Part shown: piece by piece, positions 9,048 to 18,642 of the stretch
Position numbering within the stretch: position 1 is the first letter of the stretch
Layout: every line of letters starts with the position of its first letter
NCBI GenBank assembly: GCA_964558455.1
Contig: CAZLEE010000001.1
Span: forward strand, 5,628 to 69,627
Length of the DNA stretch: 64,000 bases
DNA from: DASRLE01 sp964558455
GTDB taxonomy: Bacteria > Verrucomicrobiota > Verrucomicrobiia > Limisphaerales > Palsa-1400
Reading direction: 5' to 3'
Program-made: the position numbers and the translations under genes
Notes under the pieces: generated by a model
Told to the model about the DNA's origin: nothing
Database searches by the model: none
What the model saw: only the letters and a program-made list of their open reading frames with translations

Positions 9048-9063
9048 TGGCATCATCTTTGCT
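9048..9063 (+). promoter_or_regulatory. Sigma-54 promoter upstream of the pseudopilin gene
   Basis: TGGCAT (9048-9053), 5 bases, TTGCT (9059-9063). The GG at 9049 and GC at 9061 are exactly 12 bases apart, as required for RpoN -24/-12 promoters. Predicted start of transcription is near 9073, giving a leader of about 69 bases to the ATG at 9142. The sequence is nearly the same as the promoters at 23930, 55338 and 56200. Confidence 0.85.
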
Positions 9064-9141
9064 AAAGTTAGCCAAAATCGAGTTAACACTGCTGGAGTTA
9101 TTAAAACAGTGGATGCTCTATTGGTAATTCAACTTAATACT

Positions 9142-10050
<909 letters not shown>

Positions 10051-10088
10051 TCCGGTGTCAGTCTGAGATCATTCAAATTTAATCAATC

Positions 10089-10116
10089 AAGGCGCCCGAA
10101 AGGGCGCCTTTTTTGT
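10089..10116 (+). terminator. Strong intrinsic terminator after the pseudopilin gene
   Basis: Near-perfect hairpin AAGGCGCCC (10089-10097) with GGGCGCCTT (10102-10110), tetraloop GAAA-like, followed by a run of T to 10115. It stands between this gene and the end of the convergent epimerase gene. Confidence 0.92.
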
Positions 10117-10122
10117 TGGGTT

Positions 10123-11097
10123 TTATTGGAAGGACGCGGCGGTTTTTTCCACGATTTGGCGCAGGGATGTGGCTGGCCGGAAACCGGCGTATTTCGCCAG
10201 TTTGTCCACCAAGGGTTTGCGCCGCCGCATGTCTTGAAAACCGGGCGCGTAGGCCGTTTCGTAGGGAACGTATTCCATCGCCGATGCGGACCCCACCGCG
10301 CTGATGACCAACTGTGCCAATGTGCCGATGCTGATTTCTTCCACCCCCCCGACGTTGAAAACCTGGCCCTTGGCGGCGGCGCAATTTTGCAACCGCACCA
10401 GCGCCTCGACGGTGTCATCCACGTAGCAAAAACACCGGCTTTGCCGGCCATCGCCAAATATTTTGAGCGGCTGCCCTTTTTTGGCCGCTTGAATGAAGCG
10501 CGGCAGGACCATTCCGTATTGGCCGGTCTGGCGGGGACCGACGGTGTTGAACAACCGCGCGATGACCACGGGTGTGTTGCGCTCCCGGGCGTGGGCCAGC
10601 GCGAGAAATTCGTCCATCAGTTTTGAACACGCGTAACTCCAACGGCTCAACTGCGGCGGGCCGATGAGCAAATCATCTTCTTCCGAAAATGCCGTCTTGG
10701 CGCTTTTACCGTAAACTTCCGAAGTTGAAGTCAACAGAATCGGGATGCCGCCCAGGCTGGCCGCGTCCAGAACCGCCCTGGTTTCCCATAAATTGTTCTC
10801 AATGGTTTGGATCGCCGAACGCATCACCAGGTCCACTCCCACGGCAGCGGCCAGATGATAAACCGCCGTGCTGGTCCGGACCAATTCGGCGAGGTCGTCG
10901 CACTGGGAAATCTTCGTTTGAATCAGGCGCAGGCCGGAATGTCCCCGCACGGCGGCCAGGTTCTCCAGCCGTCCCGTCGAGCAATCATCTATGACCGTGA
11001 CTGAATTGCCTTCCGCGAGCAACCGTTCCACCAGATGGGAACCGATAAATCCCGCCCCGCCGGTTACCAGAATGTGTCCGCCGCGATTTGTCATCAA
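10123..11097 (-). CDS. NAD-dependent sugar epimerase/dehydratase (extended SDR)
   Basis: A 324-residue protein. It has the Rossmann motif VTGGAGFIGSHLVERLL near residue 11, Asp in VIDDCSTG for NAD ribose binding, the substrate/catalytic Ser region TSTSEVYG and the catalytic YACSK pair. ARLFNTVGPRQTGQYGMVLPRFI and FGDGRQSRCFCYVDD are typical of UDP-glucose 4-epimerase-like and UDP-glucuronate decarboxylase-like enzymes. It probably makes a nucleotide sugar for surface glycans, in the cytoplasm. The exact activity is not determined. An alternative start lies one residue in (MTNRGG). No glycosyltransferase gene is adjacent. Confidence 0.85.
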   Translation of the reverse strand: MMTNRGGHILVTGGAGFIGSHLVERLLAEGNSVTVIDDCSTGRLENLAAVRGHSGLRLIQTKISQCDDLAELVRTSTAVYHLAAAVGVDLVMRSAIQTIENNLWETRAVLDAASLGGIPILLTSTSEVYGKSAKTAFSEEDDLLIGPPQLSRWSYACSKLMDEFLALAHARERNTPVVIARLFNTVGPRQTGQYGMVLPRFIQAAKKGQPLKIFGDGRQSRCFCYVDDTVEALVRLQNCAAAKGQVFNVGGVEEISIGTLAQLVISAVGSASAMEYVPYETAYAPGFQDMRRRKPLVDKLAKYAGFRPATSLRQIVEKTAASFQ

Positions 11098-11263
11098 TCC
11101 ATCTTGCGGCAGAATAAGCGTGACTCAAGCCGGAATGAATGGGTGCTGCCGGTGAATAATTCCGCAAGACCTGCAAGGGCCGGGGTGAGGGCGGCCCCCA
11201 ACCCGGCTTTGAAAAAAGTCATGACAGGGAAAATACCGGGGCGCAGCCGGCATCCGCGCGGAG

Positions 11264-14200
11264 TTACTGGGTCGCGGTGCGATAGTAGCGGCCGCTGTAA
11301 TTCGTCGCGTCCGTGTCAATGAATTCGAAGTCTCCGTTGGTATCGGCCGCATTGGTGTCCAATGTCGTCCAAGAAATGGGCGGGGTTAAATCCGGCGCGG
11401 CCTCAATCAAGTAAACATAACCGGGCGTCCCGTTGCAGTCCAACTGTATCGTGCCGTCATCCAGCAGGACGATATTGGTGATGGTCACCGGTATGGTATT
11501 GGGGGGCAGGGTCACGGTCAGGGTGTTGGTGATATAGGCGATGTTGTAGTTGCCCGGCGCGAACGTCCCGCCTGTCGCCTGGCTGGGCGTGATGATGTAA
11601 GTCCCCACCGGCGCGTTGGTCTGGTCGCCACCGTTGCTGACGGTCAGCGTGACGGAGCCGATGGTCTCGCCGTTTTGCAATCCAACGCTGGTAAATTGCG
11701 TGCAGCCGCTGCCAAACGTCAACGAAACGCCGTAAGTCGTGCTCTGCGCGTTGGCCGTGACGCTTAACGCCGCCGCGTTGACCTGCTGGGTCGAGGCGCC
11801 GCCCGTGGAACTGGCCGCATAGCCGCTGACTCCGCTGTAGGAAGCCGTGATGGGGTGGTTTCCAACCGCAAGCAGGCTGGTGGCGTAGGAAGCTGTTCCG
11901 CCGCTGACCGCGACCGGGCCGCCCAGTGCCACCGCGTTGTCGTAGAATTGAACGGTCCCGCCGGACGGCGCCGGAACAACGCTGGCCGTGAAGGTGACCG
12001 ATTGCCCGTAGGTGGATGGGGTCAGGGTATTCAGCGTGGTCGCGGTTGTGTCGGTAATGGTCAGGATCACGCTTCCGCCGCTGACCGAGATGGCGGCGGT
12101 AGTGCCTGCCGCCCCAACGGCGGTCCCGGCAACCGTGAAGGAACCGGTGCCCGATATATTGCCGCTCGCTTGCTGGATCAGGGTATAGCTGCCGGGGGTC
12201 GTCGGTTGTGTTCCATTGACAGTGAAGGCGTTGCCGTTCAGAACCAATGTTCCCTTGGAAATGCCGAGCGCCGGATCCGAACCGTCATAGGTCAGCGTGA
12301 CGGGTCTTGATCCAAAATTGACCGTCGTGCCGCCTTTGATCGTGGCTGCGTTTGTCGTGCCGCTGGCGGTGACGGTGTTATTCGCGCTCAGGGCATACGC
12401 GCTGATGGCGGACACGTCAAACGCCGCCCCGGCGGCAATGGAGATGGTTGAGGAATTGTTGATCGAACCGGAGCTGCCCAAGGCCAGTGTGCCCACGCTG
12501 ATCGTTGTATAGCCGGTGTAGGTATTGGCTCCGCTTAGGGTCGCCGTGGTCGATGTGGTCTTGGTCACCGCCTTGGAACCCGCCAGAATCGCGCTGATTG
12601 TGCCGCCTTGGACGGCGTAGGAACCGGCTGTCAGTGTCCCGTCTTGCAGTGTGCCGCCCGTGATCGTCAGCGACCCCGCCGTGTGGCTGGCCCCGCCCAA
12701 ATCCAGAACGCCGCCGTTTACGGTCAAGGCGGCGGAGGTTGACCCCAAAGTGCCCGCCGTGTTAGCCTTCAGCGTTCCGGGACCTTTGACTATGGTGCCG
12801 CCGCTGTAATTGTTGCCGGTGTCGGTCAGGGTCAGGACGTAGCCGCTGACGCCGGTGGTGGTCAGACTGCCTGAGCCGGTGATGTAATTCGACATCGTCA
12901 GGCTGGCATTTGGATTGTCGAATATCCCGCCGCCCGATAACAAGGCAATGGCGCAACCGGTCAGCAAAAATTGGTCGCCTGCGGTGGTGTCGTTGTTTTG
13001 ATAGATGCCGCCATTCTCCAGATTAAGCGTGACGCCATCGTTTCCGGTGTCGTGATCGGACATGACGACCAGCGTGGTGTTGGGGCCGTTGACGGTTTCG
13101 GCGCTGAGGCTGCTGCCGGAATAATTATTGGTGTTGTTCAGCACCAATATGCCTCCGCCCGAGAGGGTGTAACCCACGCCGCCCAGTATGCATTGAAGGT
13201 AGGTGGCGCTGCCGGCAGGAATGCTGATGGTTCCGGGGCTGTTCAAGGTGAGCGTTGCGCTCGTTCCGGTCACATCATAACCCGCCGTATCAAACGTGAC
13301 GCTGCCAGCCGTCGCGGAGGTGGCCAAAGTCACCGTTCCAGCCGTGCCGGCAAAAACCGGGTTGTCGCCGCCCGTGGAAAAGGCAACATTCGAGCTTCCG
13401 CTATACCACCAGTTGGTGGTGCCGGTGTCCCAATAGCCGGTGCCGCCGGTGCCCGGAGAGGCAAAAGTCTTGGCGGCGGGATTCCAATAGACCGCCGCCC
13501 CCGCCGGCGCGCTCGGCGTTGGCGCGTTGGTGTTGCCGACGAGGAAAAGTTGCAGGAACTGATTCGTGCTGCCGTTGAACACGTCCGCATCGCCTCCCGA
13601 CCAATTCGTGTCGCCATACTGCCAGATGTCCCAAGTGGTCCATGGATAGATGTCGGAAGGGGCGCTCGTTTGCGGGGTGGGGCTGCCGCAGGCGCTGCCT
13701 GTGCAGGAGGGGTAATCGGATAGCCACGAGGGCCAATTGGTCACGGTCGTGTTCAGGCCCGGATAGGTCCCTGGCGCGGAAAACCAGGAGCCGGTATAAA
13801 TCACCGGTTTGATGGTGACGCCGGCGGCGTGGGCGTAATTGGACACGTCGTTGCACCATTCATTGGCCCACTGCGACAGCTTGGCTGCGGTGAAGTTGAG
13901 ACCGGCATTGGTGACATACACATCCTCCCAATCCAGCATCGGCACAAGATAACCCCCGCCCGCCACGACGTAGCCGCCGGCGAAGTTCCAAAAATATTGT
14001 GCCTCGGTGTCCGCGCTGTTGGCCCCAGTGATATTCGGGTCGTCGCTCGGTCGCGCAAAATGATACGCGCCAATCATCACGCCCGCCGCCTTGGCGTGGC
14101 TTTCATTAATGGCAAAATCGGCATCCTCATAATACGTTCCCTCCGTCGCCTTGGTCCACGCAAAGGAGATGCCGTCATTCCTGATATTCGTCCAGTTGAG

Positions 14201-14335
14201 GCTGCCTCCCTGGTAGCTGGAGACATCCGTGCCCATGGGCCGTGTCCCGGCGGCGGCATCCTTTGCCCCCATCGCCAGCCCCAGGAGAAAGATGGAAACG
14301 GTTTGCTCGAAAGAGAAAGAGGCGGAGAAGTTCAT
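11264..14335 (-). CDS. Surface protein: GH25 lysozyme-like domain, autotransporter-type beta repeats, Ig-like and MBG domains
   Basis: A 1023-residue protein with a signal peptide (TVSIFLLGLAMGAKDAAAG). Residues ~33-270 resemble GH25 muramidases: GTDVSSYQGG near the start, ISFAWTKATEG, IGAYHFARP and VPMLDWED, which carries the acidic pair expected of the active site. Next come about 450 residues of Gly/Ser/Thr-rich autotransporter-associated beta-strand repeats (GGTIVKGPGTLKANTAGTLG; GANTYTGYTTISVGTLALG). After that an Ig-like domain (STYGQSVTFTASVVP..GGTVQFYDN), an MBG-type domain (ANAQSTTYG..) and a short beta domain ending YSGRYYRTATQ. No autotransporter barrel is present, so export probably uses another route. 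It could act on peptidoglycan at the cell surface or outside the cell. Confidence 0.8.
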   Translation of the reverse strand: MNFSASFSFEQTVSIFLLGLAMGAKDAAAGTRPMGTDVSSYQGGSLNWTNIRNDGISFAWTKATEGTYYEDADFAINESHAKAAGVMIGAYHFARPSDDPNITGANSADTEAQYFWNFAGGYVVAGGGYLVPMLDWEDVYVTNAGLNFTAAKLSQWANEWCNDVSNYAHAAGVTIKPVIYTGSWFSAPGTYPGLNTTVTNWPSWLSDYPSCTGSACGSPTPQTSAPSDIYPWTTWDIWQYGDTNWSGGDADVFNGSTNQFLQLFLVGNTNAPTPSAPAGAAVYWNPAAKTFASPGTGGTGYWDTGTTNWWYSGSSNVAFSTGGDNPVFAGTAGTVTLATSATAGSVTFDTAGYDVTGTSATLTLNSPGTISIPAGSATYLQCILGGVGYTLSGGGILVLNNTNNYSGSSLSAETVNGPNTTLVVMSDHDTGNDGVTLNLENGGIYQNNDTTAGDQFLLTGCAIALLSGGGIFDNPNASLTMSNYITGSGSLTTTGVSGYVLTLTDTGNNYSGGTIVKGPGTLKANTAGTLGSTSAALTVNGGVLDLGGASHTAGSLTITGGTLQDGTLTAGSYAVQGGTISAILAGSKAVTKTTSTTATLSGANTYTGYTTISVGTLALGSSGSINNSSTISIAAGAAFDVSAISAYALSANNTVTASGTTNAATIKGGTTVNFGSRPVTLTYDGSDPALGISKGTLVLNGNAFTVNGTQPTTPGSYTLIQQASGNISGTGSFTVAGTAVGAAGTTAAISVSGGSVILTITDTTATTLNTLTPSTYGQSVTFTASVVPAPSGGTVQFYDNAVALGGPVAVSGGTASYATSLLAVGNHPITASYSGVSGYAASSTGGASTQQVNAAALSVTANAQSTTYGVSLTFGSGCTQFTSVGLQNGETIGSVTLTVSNGGDQTNAPVGTYIITPSQATGGTFAPGNYNIAYITNTLTVTLPPNTIPVTITNIVLLDDGTIQLDCNGTPGYVYLIEAAPDLTPPISWTTLDTNAADTNGDFEFIDTDATNYSGRYYRTATQ

Positions 14336-14398
14336 GCGCTCAGAAAAAAAGTGCTGAAATAAAAAATTTCACCAGGATTCAGGGTTTTGCTTTTTCCT

Positions 14399-14427
14399 GT
14401 TATAACACAAAGCGGCGCAATGAGCAA
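14399..14427 (-). promoter_or_regulatory. Possible sigma-70 promoter of the GH25/beta-repeat gene
   Basis: On the minus strand TTGCTC (14422-14427) is separated by 17 bases from TATAAC (14399-14404). The -10 box matches five of six positions and the -35 three of six. It lies about 65 bases before the start at 14335. Confidence 0.4.
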
Positions 14428-14532
14428 GCTTAACTCCAGGTTTTTGGGGGCTTTTTTTGAATCGCCCCTAAAAGTTTCTCTGGGGGAAAATAAGGTTTGT
14501 TTCCGGGCGCGTCTTTCCCCACGCTTGGCCTG

Positions 14533-14946
14533 ATGGCCAGACAAGCATTGGGTCGGAATTTAGGAACACTCCTGGGCGGCAACGCCCCGGCGACGGGCGG
14601 CGGCGCGCCCGTCGCAGACGCGCCGGTCGCGGGTGCGGGCACGCCGGCGCGGACGGAACCGTCCGGACTGAGCCTGGGCGTCCGTTCCCTGGCGCGCGGC
14701 CATCAAACCGCGCCCCCTCCGCCGCCTGTGCCCGTCTGGTATCTGTTCGGCGGGGATATTTTATTGACAGCTTTGGCGTTGACCGTGATCTGCCTGAGCC
14801 GGCATCCGGTGTCGTGGCCGAGGGAGGTTTTTTGCGCGGCGGCGGTGACTTTGGGCGGGTGTCTGGGGGTCGCGGCGCTTTTTTTGAGTGACGAGCCGTC
14901 AGGCGCTGGCACTGGTGTAGTGCCGCATGGAAAAACGCCAGAATAG
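14533..14946 (+). CDS. Small membrane protein, function unknown
   Basis: A protein of about 137 residues from the start at 14533 (MARQALGRNLG); a longer form from 14497 is possible. The N-terminal half is Ala/Gly/Pro-rich and low in complexity, ending in APPPPPVPV. The C-terminal half has two hydrophobic helices (VWYLFGGDILLTALALTVICLS and EVFCAAAVTLGGCLGVAALFL), which suggests a two-pass inner-membrane protein with a cytoplasmic proline-rich tail. The family was not recognised. It is opposite in orientation to both neighbours and overlaps the end of the ABC permease gene by 48 bases. The opposite-strand frame here is also open, so certainty is limited. Confidence 0.55.
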   Translation: MARQALGRNLGTLLGGNAPATGGGAPVADAPVAGAGTPARTEPSGLSLGVRSLARGHQTAPPPPPVPVWYLFGGDILLTALALTVICLSRHPVSWPREVFCAAAVTLGGCLGVAALFLSDEPSGAGTGVVPHGKTPE

Positions 14947-15723
14947 TTCGGAGACGGCAAAGCACACCACCGCCAATCCCGGCAGCAAGACCATTTCCCA
15001 GGGCGAACTCAGGCAGTTGAGCAGCAGTTTGACCGGCACATTGACCACCAGCAGCATCGGCACCGCGAAGGTGAAAAAGGCGCGGAAAAATCCCTGAAAC
15101 GCCGCGTCGGGATAACGCGCGATGTTGAACAGGTTGTAGTAGCCCCACACGATTCCTTGCGCGCGCACGGTCCAGAACGCGACACTGCTCAACAGGAACA
15201 TTAACGAGTAATGGATCAGGATGCCCGCCACGCATAACAGGAAAAATCCCGCGATCCGGACCGGGTCGGGCGCCAGATGCATTTGCCGCGCCGCGTAACC
15301 CATGACCGCCAGCGCGGAGGCCGCGTTGACAAATCCGCCCAAATCCACCTGGCGCAATGAAACCAGAAATCGCGAGTTGACCGGCAGCAGCAGCATGAAA
15401 TCCAGCCGCCCGGTCCGGATCAACTCGGAAAGTTGCGTGCAGTTCGTGAGGAAGAACGCCTGGAAAATCTGCTGGATGAAGTGGCTCGCCCCCACCAGCA
15501 GGATCACCTGCCATTTGCTCCAGCTTGCTATGTGGTCGGTATGAAGATAGATCACGCCGATGAAACCGATTTGCAGCGCGAACCAGAGCAGTTCAACCAC
15601 GATCCAAAGCAGGAAATTGCTCTTGAAACTCATCTCCCGCGCCACGGAATTCCGCCAAAGCGCCGCGTAAATCAAGGCGTGATGCCGTGCCACTGCGTAG
15701 AGGTTGCGAAGGGATATTTTCAT
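14899..15723 (-). CDS. ABC-2 family transporter permease (DUF990-like)
   Basis: A 274-residue protein with about six hydrophobic helices (e.g. FLLWIVVELLWFALQIGFIGVI, IAGFFLLCVAGILIHYSLMFLL, VLLPGLAVVCFAVSELF). The segment LSELIRTGRLDFMLLLPVNSRF is the characteristic cytoplasmic loop of ABC-2 permeases, where the ATPase is thought to dock. It follows a second permease after 3 bases, so the two probably form a heterodimer that exports an unknown substrate. No ATP-binding subunit is encoded next to them. Confidence 0.82.
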   Translation of the reverse strand: MKISLRNLYAVARHHALIYAALWRNSVAREMSFKSNFLLWIVVELLWFALQIGFIGVIYLHTDHIASWSKWQVILLVGASHFIQQIFQAFFLTNCTQLSELIRTGRLDFMLLLPVNSRFLVSLRQVDLGGFVNAASALAVMGYAARQMHLAPDPVRIAGFFLLCVAGILIHYSLMFLLSSVAFWTVRAQGIVWGYYNLFNIARYPDAAFQGFFRAFFTFAVPMLLVVNVPVKLLLNCLSSPWEMVLLPGLAVVCFAVSELFWRFSMRHYTSASA

Positions 15724-15726
15724 GGG

Positions 15727-16527
15727 TCAACCGCCTGCCGCCGAATATTTCCGGATGCCGCGCCGCCATATCACCACCGACAGCCCGTAAAAAAACAGCA
15801 CCCAGCCGGTTTGGATCAACATCCCGCGCGCCAGCGCCGCCCCCTTGATCTGGCCCAGGTAAATGCCCGCCGGAAAATAGAGTTGATACGGGAACGGCGT
15901 GTAGTCCAAAAAGCGCGCCACCGCCGCCGGCAGGATGTTCAGCGGAAACAAATGGCCGCCGGCAATGTATTCCACCGCAAAAAACATGAAGATGATGGTC
16001 GAAACTTCCAGCAGCCAGAACGAGAGCAGCGCCAGGGTGAACGATATGAAAAATTGCAGCAGCCCGGTCATTACGGTGGAGATCAAAAACATTCCCAGGG
16101 CCGCCCCGCTGTCCGGCCCGACAAAATATTGGCGCCACCAATATATGAACATCCCCACCGGCAGAATCGAAATGGACGCAAACATGATCCGCCCGGAAAA
16201 AAACAGGCACAGCCGGTAGCCCAGGTAATTGATGGGCTTGAGCATGAATTGGCTGATGTTCCCATCCTTGATGTCCGCCGCGATCTGCCAGTCGTCCTCC
16301 GCCACCGCCGTGAGCGTGTCAACAATCGTGATGATCAGGTAATACGAAATCATCCCGGCCAGACCGTAGCCTCCCACGTCCTTGTTTTGTCCGTGATAAA
16401 CGGCGCGCCACAGATAAATCGTCGCCAGCAACGGAACCAGCCCGAACACGGCGCGGAAGAAAAAATTGAAGCGATAGACCAGGGTGTTGGCAAAACCGAT
16501 TTTTATGACGTGCCAGTATTTTTGCAT
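15727..16527 (-). CDS. ABC-2 family transporter permease
   Basis: A 266-residue protein when started at 16527 (MQKYWHVIKIGF); an upstream ATG at 16548 would add seven residues. It has about six membrane helices and the loop DIKDGNISQFMLKPINYLGYRL, equivalent to the GRLDFMLLLP loop of its partner. The paired layout of two ~270-residue permeases resembles viologen/antibiotic-type exporters in which a separate ATPase gene usually precedes them. Here the preceding gene on this strand is maf, so the ATPase must come from elsewhere. Confidence 0.82.
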   Translation of the reverse strand: MQKYWHVIKIGFANTLVYRFNFFFRAVFGLVPLLATIYLWRAVYHGQNKDVGGYGLAGMISYYLIITIVDTLTAVAEDDWQIAADIKDGNISQFMLKPINYLGYRLCLFFSGRIMFASISILPVGMFIYWWRQYFVGPDSGAALGMFLISTVMTGLLQFFISFTLALLSFWLLEVSTIIFMFFAVEYIAGGHLFPLNILPAAVARFLDYTPFPYQLYFPAGIYLGQIKGAALARGMLIQTGWVLFFYGLSVVIWRRGIRKYSAAGG

Positions 16528-16600
16528 CGCGCTGTTTTCCCCGGACAACCGGGCCGGGTTGGGTGTTGCATTGACAGGCTCCGGCCTTCAGGCCGGGAGT

Positions 16601-17194
16601 TTAGGCGCGGCCCGCCGGCGGGTGAATTCCGAACTTTGCCAGTTCCGCTTGCAGCCGCTCCATCGGCAGTCCCGCCACGTTGCTGCGCGAGCCGGCTATC
16701 GATTCCACCACCGTCACGCCCTTTTCTTGAATCCCGTACGCCCCCGCCTTGTCCAGCGGGTTCACTTTGGCATGATATTGCCGCACTTGGGCCGGGGTCA
16801 TCTTCCGAAAGGTCACGTCGGTCTGCTCGTAAAAAAGCCTCTGGTGGCGCGATTGCAAATGGATCAGGCAGACTCCGGTCACGACTTGGTGCGTTTGCCC
16901 TTGCAAGGCCATCACCATTCTCTCCGCATCGGCGGCGTCGGCCGGCTTGCCGAAAACTTCCCGGCCGAAAACCACCACCGTGTCCACTCCCAGAACCACG
17001 GCGTCCGGATGTTTTTTTGAGACGGCCTGCGCCTTGCGAAAAGCGTTCAATCGCGCCAGTTCGCCCGCGCTCAAATTTTTGAAGTTAATTTCCTCCGCCC
17101 CGCTCGGCACGACGCTGAATTCATACTTGAACTCCCGCAATAGATCGGCGCGGCGAGGTGAAATTGAAGCCAAAATGAGGCTGGACACGTTCAT
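16601..17194 (-). CDS. maf: Maf-family nucleotide pyrophosphatase
   Basis: A protein of about 197 residues. The start at 17194 (MNVSSLILAS) puts the conserved SISPRRADLLREF at its usual N-terminal place. VVLGVDTVVVF and the C-terminal DKAGAYGIQEKG are Maf signatures. The family hydrolyses canonical or modified nucleoside triphosphates such as dTTP/UTP and is linked to septum control when overexpressed in other bacteria. The residues suggest the YhdE-like dTTP/UTP branch, but this is inference. It lies 43 bases downstream of hisD on the same strand. Confidence 0.9.
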   Translation of the reverse strand: MNVSSLILASISPRRADLLREFKYEFSVVPSGAEEINFKNLSAGELARLNAFRKAQAVSKKHPDAVVLGVDTVVVFGREVFGKPADAADAERMVMALQGQTHQVVTGVCLIHLQSRHQRLFYEQTDVTFRKMTPAQVRQYHAKVNPLDKAGAYGIQEKGVTVVESIAGSRSNVAGLPMERLQAELAKFGIHPPAGRA

Positions 17195-17237
17195 GACCAT
17201 AATAAGCTATATCCGTTTGGGGCCGGGCGCGAACTTT

Positions 17238-18539
17238 TCAGCGCCGGGCTTTCAAGCGCAATTCGGCCGATCTGCCGTGCGCGTCAAGCCCTTCCAGCTC
17301 GGCGAACTTTTTCACGGTTTTCATCGCTTTTTTCAGCGCCGGCCTGGTGTAGGACACCAAACTCGTCCGCCGTTGAAATTGATCCACGGTCAACCCGGCG
17401 AAGGATGCGCCCGTCCCGCCTGCCGGCAGGGTATGGCTCGGCCCGGCCACGTAATCGCCCAGCACGGTCGGCGACCAGACTCCGAGGAACAGGGCGCCGG
17501 CTGTCGTCAGTTTTTGCGCCACCCTGGCCGCGTTTTTCGTCACGATTTCCAAATGTTCGGGCGCGAGCCGGTTGGCCAGATCGATCCCTTGCGCCAGATC
17601 GGCGACTTCGATCAACCAGGTGTTGCGCTCCAGCACCGGCTTGATCAATCCCGCGCGCCCGGCCAAGGGTGATTGCCGCGCAATCTCCTTCTTCACCGCG
17701 TTCAGGAGCTTGCCCGATGTCGTCAAAAACCAGACCCGTTCAAGGCCGGAACCGTGTTCCGCCTGCGCCAGAAGATCGGCCGCAATGCAGACCGCGTCGC
17801 CGCTGTCATCCGCCAAAACCAGCAATTCGCTCGGTCCCGGCAGCAAATCAATCGCGGCATAACCGAACAACAACCGCTTGGCCGCCACCACATAGGCGTT
17901 GCCCGGCCCAAAAATCTTGTTGACCTTCGTGATGGCCGGCGTTCCCAGCGCCATGGCTGCAATCGCCTGCGCGCCGCCGATGCGGTAAATCTCCGTCGCC
18001 CCGGCGAGCTTGGCCGCATACAACACCGCCGGATTGATCCGTCCGGCGCGGTCGCACGGCGTGCAAACCACGATTTCCCGGCACCCGGCCGCGCGGGCCA
18101 GCGGTATGGTCATCAACGCCGTCGAAACCAGGGGCGCCATCCCGCCCGGAATATACATTCCAACCCGGCCGAAGGGGTCAAACTTTTCGCCAACCATCGC
18201 GCCGTGGCTGTTGTGCATGGACCAATCTTTGCGTAGCGAGCGTTTGGCGAAGGCGGTCACGTTCTTGTGCGTCTCCGCCACCGCTGCGCGCAATTCGGGA
18301 TCGGCTTGCACCGCCGCCGCCAGACATTCCGCCTGCGAGACGGCAAAGTTGTCCGGCGAAAGTTTTGGCCCGTGAAACCGTTCCGTCAATTCCGCCAGCG
18401 CCGCGTCGCCCCGCGTCCGCACCGCATCAATAATGCTTTGCGTCTGCCGTTCAATCGCCGGATCGAACAAGCTGGATGGCGCAAGCAGACGGTTGATTTG
18501 GTCGTCAAAATCCTGGTCGCGATGCGAGAACACGTTCAT
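17238..18539 (-). CDS. hisD: Histidinol dehydrogenase
   Basis: A 433-residue cytoplasmic enzyme that oxidises L-histidinol to L-histidine in two NAD-dependent steps at the end of histidine biosynthesis. The Zn-ligand segment LLAQAEHGS and the catalytic Glu-His pair in RLAPEHLEIV are present, as is the GPGNAYVVAAKR signature and the C-terminal GLDAHGRSAELR. The length matches the family. No other his genes lie nearby, so the pathway is dispersed. It is probably co-transcribed with maf. Confidence 0.96.
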   Translation of the reverse strand: MNVFSHRDQDFDDQINRLLAPSSLFDPAIERQTQSIIDAVRTRGDAALAELTERFHGPKLSPDNFAVSQAECLAAAVQADPELRAAVAETHKNVTAFAKRSLRKDWSMHNSHGAMVGEKFDPFGRVGMYIPGGMAPLVSTALMTIPLARAAGCREIVVCTPCDRAGRINPAVLYAAKLAGATEIYRIGGAQAIAAMALGTPAITKVNKIFGPGNAYVVAAKRLLFGYAAIDLLPGPSELLVLADDSGDAVCIAADLLAQAEHGSGLERVWFLTTSGKLLNAVKKEIARQSPLAGRAGLIKPVLERNTWLIEVADLAQGIDLANRLAPEHLEIVTKNAARVAQKLTTAGALFLGVWSPTVLGDYVAGPSHTLPAGGTGASFAGLTVDQFQRRTSLVSYTRPALKKAMKTVKKFAELEGLDAHGRSAELRLKARR

Positions 18540-18642
18540 GCGGCTGACAGACTAGGGGAATCCGCCCCGAAAGTCAAAAGGGAGGAAAGTTGTATCCTCA
18601 TGGTTGTTGATACCGTCCTGCTTATTGAATACGTTACACAAG

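Noticed and set aside
14468..15514. 348-codon minus-strand frame overlapping the ABC permease and the small membrane protein
   Set aside because: It runs in a different frame over a clear ABC-2 permease and has low-complexity, Arg/Pro-rich content.
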